Shown here in pieces: positions 28,756 to 37,395 of a stretch of 64,000 nucleotides of DNA; position 1 is the stretch's first letter; every line of letters begins with the position of its first letter. The notes under the pieces were generated by a model, which worked only from the letters and a program-made list of their open reading frames with translations, searched no databases and was not told where the DNA came from. A program made the translations under genes and the position numbers. Source of the stretch: Curtobacterium poinsettiae (GTDB taxonomy: Bacteria > Actinomycetota > Actinomycetes > Actinomycetales > Microbacteriaceae); contig NZ_CP106879.1 of NCBI RefSeq assembly GCF_025677645.1, forward strand, positions 2,542,001 to 2,606,000, in the 5' to 3' direction.

Positions 28756-29658
28756 TCATGCCCACAGCGACGTCGCGTTCCAGTCCGCTGGCGCCCCCGT
28801 CTGTTCGAAGGGGACCAGCGCGATCGGCGGGTAGGCGGCCAGCGTTCCGGCGAGCAGCCGGGATGGCCCGATGCCGCTGGCTTGGCGGAGGTACTGCACC
28901 AGCGTCAGCTGGCCGTAGGTCCGGTTCATCGCGTGGGCGGCGAGGTCGAGTCCGTCGTGCGTCCCTCCGCGCGGCAGGCGGGGGCGTTTCGGGTACACCC
29001 GGTTGAACAACCGCCCGTGGTGGGCACAGGCGTTGCGGACGACGTTCAGCGCACGGAGCCACGAGGAGAATTGCGGCGGCCTCAGCCCGAACGCTCCGGC
29101 GACCTCGGTCTGCACCATCGGCGGGGCGAACCCGAAGAGCCGGCTCAGACTCCCCCAGTCCATGAGCTCGACGGCGGCCCACACGGGCAGGGTCCCGCCG
29201 TACGCGAGCGGGTGGTGCTCCACGAAGTCCTCTCGGGACCGCCCGACCTCACGGTCGTGGCGACGGCGCCAGTCGGCGTACTGGTCACCCGACCGGGCGA
29301 GCACGCCGAGCAGCGCCGGTTCCAGGTGGGCACACGGATCGAGCCGCCCCAGTTCATGGCCGAGTGCGGCTCGGACGGCGAGTTCGATCGGCGCGATCGC
29401 GTCGAAGACCGTGGTCCGGAGGCGGGCGTCGAAGTCGGACAGGGAGACCACGTCAGCCAGGCGCGTGCCCGCCGCGAAGTCGTCGCTCCGGCGCCCGGAC
29501 CGCAGCTGACGGAACGAGTACCAGTACCCGCTGAGGCGGTAGTAGCTGACCCGCCGCAGCAGTTCGACCGCGACGTCGTGGTCCCCGACGTCCATCCCGC
29601 GGGCCTCGAGCAACGCGACCTGTTGTGTGGTCGACCGGAACGCCTTGACCTCGCTCAA
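28756..29658 (-). CDS. Abi_2 (AbiD/AbiF-type) HEPN protein, putative phage-defence toxin
   Basis: 300 aa from the chosen TTG start. The family core is clear: AFRSTTQQVALLEARGM at the N-terminus, SYYRLSGYWYSFR (residues 38-50), and RNACAHHGRLFNR at about 208-220. The last contains Arg208-x4-His213, the Rx4-6H signature of HEPN ribonucleases. Abi_2 proteins are known from lactococcal abortive infection (AbiD, AbiF). The open frame extends to an ATG at 29730, but that ATG lies inside the likely -10 box; TTG 29658 has GGGGG just upstream and gives a family-like start. It splits the otherwise conserved order fmt-rsmB-rpe, so I infer recent or lineage-specific insertion. No antitoxin protein is adjacent; the leader RNA may fill that role. 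Confidence 0.85.
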   Translation of the reverse strand: MSEVKAFRSTTQQVALLEARGMDVGDHDVAVELLRRVSYYRLSGYWYSFRQLRSGRRSDDFAAGTRLADVVSLSDFDARLRTTVFDAIAPIELAVRAALGHELGRLDPCAHLEPALLGVLARSGDQYADWRRRHDREVGRSREDFVEHHPLAYGGTLPVWAAVELMDWGSLSRLFGFAPPMVQTEVAGAFGLRPPQFSSWLRALNVVRNACAHHGRLFNRVYPKRPRLPRGGTHDGLDLAAHAMNRTYGQLTLVQYLRQASGIGPSRLLAGTLAAYPPIALVPFEQTGAPADWNATSLWA

Positions 29659-29665
29659 CGCACCC

Positions 29666-29721
29666 CCACACGAAGAGGACCGGCCCTGGACCTGCTTTCG
29701 CAGGCGGAACCGGTCTTGTGG
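29666..29721 (-). ncRNA. Structured leader RNA of the Abi_2 gene (three nested helices)
   Basis: On the minus strand: CCACA (29721-29717) pairs with TGTGG (29670-29666); GACCGG (29715-29710) pairs with CCGGTC (29683-29678); CCTGC (29704-29700) pairs with GCAGG (29695-29691) around a GAAA loop. The predicted transcription start coincides with the outer helix. An RNA family named abiF has been reported upstream of Abi_2 genes; whether this is a member must be tested with its covariance model. Confidence 0.5.
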
Positions 29722-29725
29722 AACC

Positions 29726-29754
29726 AACATATCAGAAGCGTTCCAGTGGGGCAA
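29726..29754 (-). promoter_or_regulatory. Promoter of the Abi_2 gene
   Basis: -35 TTGCCC (29754-29749), a 17-bp spacer and -10 TATGTT (29731-29726), all within the gap after the rsmB stop. The start would be near 29719. Confidence 0.55.
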
Positions 29755-29759
29755 CCTCC

Positions 29760-31328
29760 TCAGTCGACGCGACGGAACAGCGCGATGAACATCGCGTCCG
29801 TCCCCACGCGGTGCGGCCAGAGCTGCACGGTGTCGCCGTCCGCCACCCGGGGGTCGCGAGCGGCGACGCCCCGGACGACCGACGCGGTGTCGAGCTGTTC
29901 GAGCAGGTCGCCGTGCCGCCGCATGAGCGCGTCGACCTGCCCCCGGGTCTCGGCCAGGTGCGGCGAGCAGGTCACGTACGCCAACGTCCCGCCCGGTGCG
30001 AGCACCCGGACGGCGGCGTCGAGCAGTTCGGTCTGCAGCCCGGCGAGCTCCTCGACGTCCTCGGGGAGCTTCCGCCAGCGTGCCTCCGGTCGGCGACGCA
30101 GCGCGCCGAGCCCGGTGCACGGTGCGTCGAGCAGGATGCGGTCGAAGGTCATCCCGGTGCCGTCGCGTCCGTACCGACGGGCGTCGCCCTCGACGACCCG
30201 CACGTGGTCGCCGAACACCTCGAGCGCGTTCCGCACGAGGCCGGCACGCGCCGGCACGAGTTCGTTGGCGACCAGGGTCGCCCCACCCTGCTGTGCCTCG
30301 GCGGCGAGGAGCGCCGCCTTCCCGCCGGGGCCGGCGCACATGTCGAGCCACCGCTCCCCCGCGCGCACGGCCGATGAGCGGCTCAGCGCCAGCGCCGCGA
30401 GCTGCGAGCCCTCGTCCTGGACGCGCAGGCGTCCCGCGGCGACGCCCGGCACGCGCGCCGGGTCGCCGCTGATGCCGCGGATGCCGACGGGCGACACCGG
30501 TGCGGCGTCCGCCTCCACGACGGGCTCGCCGGCCCGGACGGGAGGCACGGTCCCGGTTGCGCCGTCGGCCTCCGGTTCGTCGTCGGCGGGCACCAGGGCC
30601 GCGGGCACGTCGTCCGCACCGGTCGCGTCGGCGAACGCGGCGTCGGTGTCGTCGTCCGGGGCGGTGCGGGCGGTCGCGGTGGCGATGTCCTCGTCGGTGG
30701 CGAGTCCGGGCAGGGCCGCGAGCTGCACCCTGGGTGCGGCGTTGTCGGCAGCGAGCAGGGCGGCGAGCTCGTCGCGGGAGCGTTCGGCGGCCAGGGCGTC
30801 GCGGAGCGCCGAGACGACCCAGACCGGGTGCGACCAGCGGGTGGCGAGCAGGGCGTCCCCGGCGCGGCCCTCGGTGATCAGCGCATCCCACTCCTGATCG
30901 GTGCGGGCGGCGATCTTGCGCATCACGGCGTTCACGAACCCGGTCGCGCGGCGGGCTCCGACCTCGCGGGCGAGCTCGACCGTGGCGTCGACGGCGGCGT
31001 GCGTCGGGGTCCGCATCGCGAGCAGCTGGTGCGCGCCGAGGCGCAGGACGTCGAGCACGTCGGCCTCGATGTTCTCCGCTCGACGGCCGGACGCGAGGGC
31101 GATGACGACGTCGTAGCGACCGAGCATCCGGATCGACCCGTAGGTGAGCTCGGTCGCGAACCCGGCGTCGCGGGCGGAGAGGCCGGCGCGGCGGATGCGC
31201 GTCGGCAGCAGCAGGTTCGCGTAGGCGTCGTCGACCTGCACGGCGCGGAGGACGTCGAAGGCGACGCGACGGGCGTTCGCCGGACGGGGGCCGCGGCGGG
31301 CCCCCTGGTGCTTCGTCGGCTGGCTCAT
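29760..31328 (-). CDS. rsmB: rRNA cytosine-C5 methyltransferase RsmB/NOP family
   Basis: 522 aa. It methylates 16S rRNA (C967 in E. coli). The N-terminal NusB-like RNA-binding domain (about 15-160) precedes a SAM-dependent methyltransferase with LDMCAGPGGKAALLA, LDAPCTGLGALRRRPEARW and the second catalytic Cys in VTCSPHLAET. Between the two lies a long acidic, Ala-rich stretch (about 205-275) not found in E. coli RsmB. The ATG overlaps the fmt stop (ATGA). Confidence 0.95.
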   Translation of the reverse strand: MSQPTKHQGARRGPRPANARRVAFDVLRAVQVDDAYANLLLPTRIRRAGLSARDAGFATELTYGSIRMLGRYDVVIALASGRRAENIEADVLDVLRLGAHQLLAMRTPTHAAVDATVELAREVGARRATGFVNAVMRKIAARTDQEWDALITEGRAGDALLATRWSHPVWVVSALRDALAAERSRDELAALLAADNAAPRVQLAALPGLATDEDIATATARTAPDDDTDAAFADATGADDVPAALVPADDEPEADGATGTVPPVRAGEPVVEADAAPVSPVGIRGISGDPARVPGVAAGRLRVQDEGSQLAALALSRSSAVRAGERWLDMCAGPGGKAALLAAEAQQGGATLVANELVPARAGLVRNALEVFGDHVRVVEGDARRYGRDGTGMTFDRILLDAPCTGLGALRRRPEARWRKLPEDVEELAGLQTELLDAAVRVLAPGGTLAYVTCSPHLAETRGQVDALMRRHGDLLEQLDTASVVRGVAARDPRVADGDTVQLWPHRVGTDAMFIALFRRVD

Positions 31329-32260
31329 GCGAGGACCTTCCCGTCCAGTGCACCGAGGCCACGGGCCCAGGCGGCGGCGTCCATCGCCTTCTTGCCCGCG
31401 GGCTGCACCTCGAGCAGCACCAGCGGGGTGTCGGCGGTCCCGACCAGCAGCCGACCGCCGTGGAGTGCGAGGGCGCCGGGCGCGAGCTGCGGGGCGGGGT
31501 CCCCCGTGCCTCCCGACAGGCGGGTGCTGCGGAGCAGCTTCACGCGGGTCTCGCCCAGGTGGGCGAACGCGCCGGGCTCGGGCGTGACCCCGCGCAGCCG
31601 CGCGTGCACGGCGGTGGCCGGCGCTGCGAAGTCGATGCGGCCGTCGTCGATCGTGAGCTTCGGGGCGACCGTTGGCTCGCCGGACTGCTCGGTCGCGACG
31701 GCCGTGCCGGCGGCGATGCCGTCGACGACGTCCGCCACCACGTCGGCGCCGACATCGGCCATCGCGCCGAGGACCTCGCCCGAGGTCGCCTCGGGGTCGA
31801 TCTCGAAGGGCAGGGCTGCGTAGACCGGGCCGGCGTCGAGCGCCTCGACCAGCTGGAACACCGTCGCGGCGGTGCGGGTGTCACCCGCCATCACGGCGCG
31901 CTGCACCGGAGCGGCGCCGCGGTACGCCGGCAGGTCGGAGAAGTGCAGGTTGATCCACCCGTGCCGCGGGGCGTCGAGGGCCGGGCGGCGGAGCAGTGCG
32001 CCGTAGGCGACGATCACGCCGAGGTCGACATCGAGGTCCGCGATCCGGGCGGTGACCGCGTCGTCGACGCGCGAGGCCTCGATGACCGGCAGCCCGAGCT
32101 CCTCGGCGACGACAGCCACCGGGGTGGGCGTCAGGACACGCTTCCGGCCCTGGGGCGTCGCCGGCCGCGTCAGGACCGCGGCGATCTCGTGGTCGGACGC
32201 CGCCAGACGGCGGAGGGTGGGGACGGCCGCAGCGGGGCTGCCGGCGACGACGAGACGCAT
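31325..32260 (-). CDS. fmt: Methionyl-tRNA formyltransferase
   Basis: 311 aa. It formylates initiator Met-tRNA. MRLVVAGSPAAAVPTL starts the N-terminal domain; the active-site loop INLHFSDLPAYRGAAPVQ holds the conserved Asn/His/Asp area. ATG 32260 has GGGAGGA 9 nt upstream, so the longer frame is not used. It is divergent from DUF4383. Confidence 0.96.
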   Translation of the reverse strand: MRLVVAGSPAAAVPTLRRLAASDHEIAAVLTRPATPQGRKRVLTPTPVAVVAEELGLPVIEASRVDDAVTARIADLDVDLGVIVAYGALLRRPALDAPRHGWINLHFSDLPAYRGAAPVQRAVMAGDTRTAATVFQLVEALDAGPVYAALPFEIDPEATSGEVLGAMADVGADVVADVVDGIAAGTAVATEQSGEPTVAPKLTIDDGRIDFAAPATAVHARLRGVTPEPGAFAHLGETRVKLLRSTRLSGGTGDPAPQLAPGALALHGGRLLVGTADTPLVLLEVQPAGKKAMDAAAWARGLGALDGKVLA

Positions 32261-32361
32261 GGGTTCGATCCTCCCACGGGCGAGCCGGTGCGCCTTGCCC
32301 GGTCGACACCGACCTGGTGCGCGTTCCGGCTCACCTTGGAGACAGCAGGGCAGCACCTGCG

Positions 32362-32367
32362 TACCGT
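32362..32367 (+). promoter_or_regulatory. Possible -10 box of the DUF4383 gene
   Basis: TACCGT, 27 nt before the ATG and ahead of the AGGAAAGGA ribosome binding site. No well-spaced -35 is seen. Confidence 0.3.
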
Positions 32368-32394
32368 CTCCATCACATCAGGAAAGGAACTCCC

Positions 32395-32850
32395 ATGAGC
32401 GACGTCACCACCGCCACCAACCGCTACGCCGGTTCGTCCGTCCAGAAGGCCGCCCTCGTCGTCGGCATCGTGTTCCTGCTCGTCGGGATCGCCGGGTTCA
32501 TCCCCGGCATCACGACCGGTGACCTGGCCGGGGCCGGACACGAGTCGATGGGCATGCTGCTCGGCATCTTCCAGGTGTCCGTGCTCCACAACATCGTGCA
32601 CCTGCTGTTCGGCGTCGTCGGACTGCTCGCCGCCAACCGTGCCTCCGGCTCGCGGATGTACCTGGTGATCGGCGGGATCGTCTACTTCGTGCTGTGGATC
32701 TACGGCCTGTTCACCGCCGGCCACAGCTCGGGCGCGAACTTCGTGCCGCTGAACAACGCCGACAACTGGCTGCACCTGGTGCTCGCCATCGGCATGGTCG
32801 CCCTCGGCGTGGTGCTGCCGCGCGAGCGTCGCCGGCCCGCCAACGCCTGA
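32395..32850 (+). CDS. DUF4383 membrane protein
   Basis: 151 aa with four membrane helices; the short N-terminal cytoplasmic part is followed by VQKAALVVGIVFLLVGIAGF. HNIVHLLFGVVGL and DNWLHLVLAIGM carry paired histidines, the typical DUF4383 pattern. Function is unknown. ATG start with AGGAAAGGA 7 nt upstream. It interrupts the usual priA-fmt adjacency and is read against its neighbours. Confidence 0.88.
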   Translation: MSDVTTATNRYAGSSVQKAALVVGIVFLLVGIAGFIPGITTGDLAGAGHESMGMLLGIFQVSVLHNIVHLLFGVVGLLAANRASGSRMYLVIGGIVYFVLWIYGLFTAGHSSGANFVPLNNADNWLHLVLAIGMVALGVVLPRERRRPANA

Positions 32851-32892
32851 CCGGTCCACATCGGCCCGTCGCGGCAGCGCGGCGGACCCCGA

Positions 32893-32930
32893 ACGACACC
32901 GCCGACGTCCGACGACGTCGGCGGTGTCGT
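32893..32930. terminator. Strong bidirectional terminator between DUF4383 and priA
   Basis: A perfect 17-bp stem (32893-32909 with 32914-32930) and a 4-nt loop, between two convergent genes. Confidence 0.85.
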
Positions 32931-32972
32931 GCTTCGTCGTGCAGCGGTCGGGCCCGGGCAGGCCTGCCCGGG

Positions 32973-34955
32973 TCAGACCTCGGAGAACGGTTCGGCGTCG
33001 TCCAACCGCACCCGCAGCGTCGGAGCCGCCCGTCGGCGGTTCCCGCCCTTGAGCACCCGCCGGGTCGACGAGCGCCGGATCACCTCGGCCTTGAGCGTCG
33101 CGGCGACCTCGGCCCCGTGCGCGTACGGGAACCGCACGATCGCCCGGACCGTGCCGGGCAGGGCGTCGTCCTCGACCGGGACCGGGCCGAGCACCGGACC
33201 GACGACGGCGTCGCCGAGCGCTTCGACCGCCGCCGTGACGGCTTCGTCGGTGCCGGTCATCGTCGCCACCCGGACGGCCGGTGGGAAGTGGAGTTCGCGG
33301 CGGTCGGTCAGCTCGTCGTGCGCGGGTCCGTCGAGTCGCCAGAGGGCCATCGCCGACGCCAGCCGGCCGCCGATCCCGACCAGGTACACCTCGGCACCGG
33401 GGGCTGATTTCGCCGCCGCGTTCGTCCAGAAGCGCAGGACGTCCTCCTGCACGCGGAGCCCCTCGCGGGCGAGCATCTTCTCGCCGTCGAGCAGCAGCAC
33501 GCATGCGTAGCCGCCGGGCACCGACGGCTCGGCCCCGCGGGTGGCGACGACGACGGACGGGCGGGCGGGGACCTCGTCGAGCGGGCGTGAGCCGTCGGCG
33601 ACGATGATCCGGGTACCGGGGAACGCCCGCCCGAGTTCCTCCGCTGTGCGCTGGGCCCCCTGGCCGACCGGCTTGACGGTGCCGTTGCCGCACGTCGGGC
33701 AGCGGAACCCGACGGCCAGTGCGCCGCAGAACCGGCACTGCGGCGTGGCGCCACGGTGCGGGCTCCCGAGCGGCCCACCGCAGACGCGGCAGTGCGCGCG
33801 TTCGCCGCACTCGGCGCAGACCAGCCCCGTGCCGAAGCCCGGGCTCGCGACCTGCACCAGGACGGCTCCGTGCTGGCTCGCCTCGCGCGCGGCACGCCAG
33901 GCGGAACTCGGGATGCGAGCCTGTGCGGCGAACCCCTCGGCCCCGGTCTGCTGCACGGTGGGGATGACCTTCGGGGTCTTCACGCGGTAGGGCACGACGT
34001 CCTGCAGCCAGTGCAGCTCCACCAGGCGCTGCACGTCGGTGCTGCGCGCGTGCGAGACGAACAGCAGGGCGGCACCCGACTGGGCGGCCCGCACCAGGGC
34101 GACGTCGCGCGTGTGGACGTAGGGCGCCCGCTGCTCGATGAACGAGGCGTCGCCGTCGTCCCACATCGCGATCAGCCCGAGCTCGGTCGCCGGCGCGTAC
34201 ATCGCCGTACGGTTGCCGATCGCGACCACCGGGTGCGTGCGGGCCTGCAGCAGTGCCTTCGCCCGCTGCCCGTTCGTCTGCTTGGCGTCGAACCGCACCA
34301 CCCGCTCCGGTGGCAGCACGGCGAGCAGGGCACGCTCGAGGTCGACGACGTCGCGGAAGTCCGGCACGGCGATCACCGCGGACTGCTCGGCCGCCAGCGT
34401 GTGCGCGGCGGCCTGCGCGAGCGTCGCGGCCCACCCCGGCACCCAGACCGGTGCGTCCGCGTCACCCAACGCCACGGGCTGGGGCACGGCGGCGACCGCG
34501 GCGCGTCCGTGCTCCGTCACCACGGCCTCCAGGACGCCGTCGGCGTAGCCGGTGACGGGCGGGGCGATCACCGGCGGGGGCGACCACGCGGTGTCCCGGG
34601 CGAGCCAGGCCTTCTCGGCGCGCACCTGCCGCGGCGGCACGGCGAGGCGCAGCACGTCGGAGGCGACACCCGCGGCCCGGTCGGCGACGGCGCGCGCGAG
34701 GGTCCAGATCTCCGGCGCCAGGACGGGCACCGGGGACAGGACCGCCTCGACCTGGCTGAGCTCGCCCGGGTACTCACCCTCGCTGACGATCTCGACCACG
34801 TACCCGTCCGACATCCGGGCTCCGGTGCGCAGCGGCACCTTGACGCGGACCCCCGCGACGCAGTCGTCCTCGAGCTCGGCCGGCACCCGGTAGTCGAACA
34901 GACGGTCCAACTGCGGGAGCGGCGAGTCGAGGACGACGCGCGCGACGGTGGTCAC
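32973..34955 (-). CDS. priA: PriA-like primosomal protein N' without helicase motifs
   Basis: 660 aa. The N-terminal DNA-binding part (ARVVLDSPLPQLDRLFDYRVP) and the zinc-binding cysteines (CAECGERAHCRVCGG, CRFCG, CPTCG) fit PriA. But no Walker A is visible, and the DEAH-type segment reads AMWDDGDAS. This ATPase-less form is the norm in actinobacteria and is thought not to be a helicase. It may still load the replicative helicase at stalled forks. GTG start, 8 nt after the metK stop. Confidence 0.93.
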   Translation of the reverse strand: MTTVARVVLDSPLPQLDRLFDYRVPAELEDDCVAGVRVKVPLRTGARMSDGYVVEIVSEGEYPGELSQVEAVLSPVPVLAPEIWTLARAVADRAAGVASDVLRLAVPPRQVRAEKAWLARDTAWSPPPVIAPPVTGYADGVLEAVVTEHGRAAVAAVPQPVALGDADAPVWVPGWAATLAQAAAHTLAAEQSAVIAVPDFRDVVDLERALLAVLPPERVVRFDAKQTNGQRAKALLQARTHPVVAIGNRTAMYAPATELGLIAMWDDGDASFIEQRAPYVHTRDVALVRAAQSGAALLFVSHARSTDVQRLVELHWLQDVVPYRVKTPKVIPTVQQTGAEGFAAQARIPSSAWRAAREASQHGAVLVQVASPGFGTGLVCAECGERAHCRVCGGPLGSPHRGATPQCRFCGALAVGFRCPTCGNGTVKPVGQGAQRTAEELGRAFPGTRIIVADGSRPLDEVPARPSVVVATRGAEPSVPGGYACVLLLDGEKMLAREGLRVQEDVLRFWTNAAAKSAPGAEVYLVGIGGRLASAMALWRLDGPAHDELTDRRELHFPPAVRVATMTGTDEAVTAAVEALGDAVVGPVLGPVPVEDDALPGTVRAIVRFPYAHGAEVAATLKAEVIRRSSTRRVLKGGNRRRAAPTLRVRLDDAEPFSEV

Positions 34956-34963
34956 GCGGTGCT

Positions 34964-36175
34964 TCAGACGGTCGCGGCGACGAGTCCTGCGGCGGCGCGG
35001 AGTTCCTCGACGCGGTCGAGCCGCTCCCACGTGAACCCGGGGAGCTCACGGCCGAAGTGGCCGTAGGTCGCGGTCTGCGCGTAGATCGGTCGGAGCAGGT
35101 CGAGGTCGCGGATGATCGCGGCCGGACGCAGGTCGAACACCTGGCGGATGGCTGCTTCGATCGTGGCGTCGTCCACGTGTCCGGTGCCGAACGTCTCGAC
35201 GTAGAGCCCGACGGGCTTCGCACGGCCGATCGCGTAGGCGACCTGCACCTCGAGCCGGTCGGCCAGCCCTGCGGCGACCGCGTTCTTGGCGACCCAACGC
35301 AGCGCGTACGCCGCCGAACGGTCGACCTTCGACGGGTCCTTGCCGCTGAACGCACCCCCGCCGTGACGGGAGGCCCCGCCGTAGGTGTCGACGATGACCT
35401 TGCGGCCGGTGAGCCCGGCGTCGCCCTGGGGGCCACCGATCTCGAAGCGACCGGTCGGGTTCACGATGACGTCGACGTGCGACGAGTCGAGGTCGACCAA
35501 GTCGAGGACCGGACGGATCACGTGCTCGGTGATCGCCGCGGTGAGTTCGTCGAGCGTGACGCTCGGCGAGTGCTGCGTGGAGAGCACGACGGTCTCGACG
35601 GTCTTCGGCACGACGCCGTCGTACCCGATGGTGACCTGGGTCTTGCCGTCCGGACGCAGGAACGACAGCTCGCCCGACTTGCGGACCGCGGCGAGGCGCT
35701 CGGCCAGGCGGTGCGCCAGCCAGATCGCGACCGGCATGTACTCGGGGGTCTCGTTCGTCGCGAAGCCGAACATGATGCCCTGGTCGCCGGCACCCTGACG
35801 GTCCAGCGGGTCGACCGCACCGGTGCGGGAGTCGAGCGACTCGTCCACACCCTGCGCGATGTCGGGCGACTGGGCGCCGATCGAGACCTCGACACCACAG
35901 GTGGCGCCGTCGAACGAGACGTCCGACGAGTTGTAGCCGATCCCGGTGATGATGTCACGGACGAGCTTGGGGATCTCGACGTAGCCGGAGGTCGTGACCT
36001 CGCCGGCAACGTGCACGAGCCCGGTGGTCACCATCGTCTCGACGGCGACGCGCGCGTTCGGGTCGACCGTCAGCAGTGCGTCGAGGATGCTGTCCGAGAT
36101 CTGGTCGCAGATCTTGTCAGGGTGCCCCTCGGTCACCGACTCGGACGTGAAGAGGCGGAGAGCAGCTGCAGTCAC
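34964..36175 (-). CDS. metK: S-adenosylmethionine synthase
   Basis: 403 aa. It makes SAM from methionine and [33 protein letters not shown] and [16 protein letters not shown] are the three signature regions. GTG start, 5 nt after the rpoZ stop. Confidence 0.98.
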   Translation of the reverse strand: MTAAALRLFTSESVTEGHPDKICDQISDSILDALLTVDPNARVAVETMVTTGLVHVAGEVTTSGYVEIPKLVRDIITGIGYNSSDVSFDGATCGVEVSIGAQSPDIAQGVDESLDSRTGAVDPLDRQGAGDQGIMFGFATNETPEYMPVAIWLAHRLAERLAAVRKSGELSFLRPDGKTQVTIGYDGVVPKTVETVVLSTQHSPSVTLDELTAAITEHVIRPVLDLVDLDSSHVDVIVNPTGRFEIGGPQGDAGLTGRKVIVDTYGGASRHGGGAFSGKDPSKVDRSAAYALRWVAKNAVAAGLADRLEVQVAYAIGRAKPVGLYVETFGTGHVDDATIEAAIRQVFDLRPAAIIRDLDLLRPIYAQTATYGHFGRELPGFTWERLDRVEELRAAAGLVAATV

Positions 36176-36180
36176 CGGGA

Positions 36181-36444
36181 TCAGTCGGTGGGCTGCTGCT
36201 GCTTGGTGACGGTGAGCTTGTCCTCGTTGATCTCGTGGAGCGCGACGGACAGCGGCTTGTCGTCGATCGTCGAGTCGACCAGCGGTCCGACGTTGTCGAA
36301 GAGCGAGCCCTCGTGCAGGTCGGCGTAGTAGTCGTTGATCTGGCGGGCGCGCTTCGACGCGAAGATGACGAGCGCGTACTTCGACTCGACCTTGCTGAGC
36401 AGGTCGTCGATGGGCGGGTCGATGATGCCCTGGGGGTTGGCCAT
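36181..36444 (-). CDS. rpoZ: RNA polymerase omega subunit
   Basis: 87 aa. It helps RNA polymerase assembly. The core [26 protein letters not shown] (residues 14-39) is typical. ATG start with GAGGAG upstream; a TAGACT box in the end of gmk may give it its own promoter. Confidence 0.96.
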   Translation of the reverse strand: MANPQGIIDPPIDDLLSKVESKYALVIFASKRARQINDYYADLHEGSLFDNVGPLVDSTIDDKPLSVALHEINEDKLTVTKQQQPTD

Positions 36445-36471
36445 GGTGTCTCCTCGAAGTCAGTGCACCCG

Positions 36472-37395
36472 TCAGGGCGCAGAGAACAAGTCTACGACCT
36501 CACGTGCCGCGGTGCCGACATCGGAGTTCACGATCCGCACGTCGAACTCGTCCTGGGCGGCCAGCTCGACCTTCGCGGTCTCGAGGCGACGGGCCTGTTC
36601 CTCGGCGGATTCGGTCCCGCGGCCGATGAGCCGGCGCACCAGTTCCTCCCACGTCGGGGGCAACAGGAACACGAGCACCGCCTCGGGCATGGCGTCGCGG
36701 ACCTGCCGGGCGCCCTGCAGGTCGATCTCGAGCATGACCTTCTCGCCCGCGTCGAGCGCACGGTCGATCGGCGGGCGCGGGGTGCCGTAGCGGTACGAGT
36801 TGTGGACGGTCGCCCACTCGAGCAGCTCGCGGTCGCGGATCATGCGGTCGAACTCGTCGTCGTCCACGAAGTAGTAGTGCACGCCGTCGACCTCGCCGGG
36901 GCGCGGCGTCCGGGTGGTGGCGGAGACGCTGAGGTTGACGTCCGGGTAGTGCTGTCGGATGTGCGCGCTGACCGTGCCCTTGCCGACCGCGGTGGGTCCG
37001 GCGAGCACGACGAGCTTCGAGGCACCACGCTTGCGACCGCGGGCGGCGAGCCAGTCGGCCAGGGCTGCGCGCTGCCGGGTCCCCAGGCCACCGAGACGCT
37101 TCGACGGTGCGATCCGCAGGGAACCCATGATCGCCTCCGCTCGCGCGGGGCCGATGCCAGGCAGGCTCACCAGCAGGTCACGGACCCGCAGCGAGCGTTC
37201 CGCCGAGGTCGTCTCGACCAGCGAGTCGTCCCACGCGGCACGGGCGACGTCGAGCGCGGAGCGCTCCCCCGACGCGATCGCGGCCTTCACTGCGGCCCGG
37301 GCGCGTCGCGCGGCGACGGCGGCCTTCGCCGCGGCGACGCGGTCGACCTCTGGCGGGGTGCGGTGGGCGGGCAGGCCCTCGTGGTCGTCGGTCAC
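36472..37395 (-). CDS. gmk: mIHF-guanylate kinase fusion
   Basis: 307 aa; stand-alone guanylate kinases have about 200. Residues about 20-120 look like actinobacterial integration host factor: [17 protein letters not shown], then [15 protein letters not shown] and [10 protein letters not shown]. Residues about 126-307 are guanylate kinase, with P-loop [10 protein letters not shown] and [16 protein letters not shown]. It phosphorylates GMP. In mycobacteria mihF and gmk are neighbours but separate; here they are one frame with no stop between. GTG start overlaps the pyrF stop. Confidence 0.93.
   Translation of the reverse strand: MTDDHEGLPAHRTPPEVDRVAAAKAAVAARRARAAVKAAIASGERSALDVARAAWDDSLVETTSAERSLRVRDLLVSLPGIGPARAEAIMGSLRIAPSKRLGGLGTRQRAALADWLAARGRKRGASKLVVLAGPTAVGKGTVSAHIRQHYPDVNLSVSATTRTPRPGEVDGVHYYFVDDDEFDRMIRDRELLEWATVHNSYRYGTPRPPIDRALDAGEKVMLEIDLQGARQVRDAMPEAVLVFLLPPTWEELVRRLIGRGTESAEEQARRLETAKVELAAQDEFDVRIVNSDVGTAAREVVDLFSAP
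36489..36494 (-). promoter_or_regulatory. Possible -10 box of rpoZ
   Basis: TAGACT within the last codons of gmk; predicted leader of about 38 nt with GAGGAG. Confidence 0.4.

Noticed and set aside
29659..29730. N-terminal extension of the Abi_2 protein from ATG 29730
   Set aside because: The ATG is inside the probable -10 box, no ribosome binding site precedes it, and the stretch is better explained by nested RNA helices.
32973..34955. priA as a pseudogene because of lost ATPase motifs
   Set aside because: The frame is intact and full length, and loss of these motifs is normal in actinobacteria.
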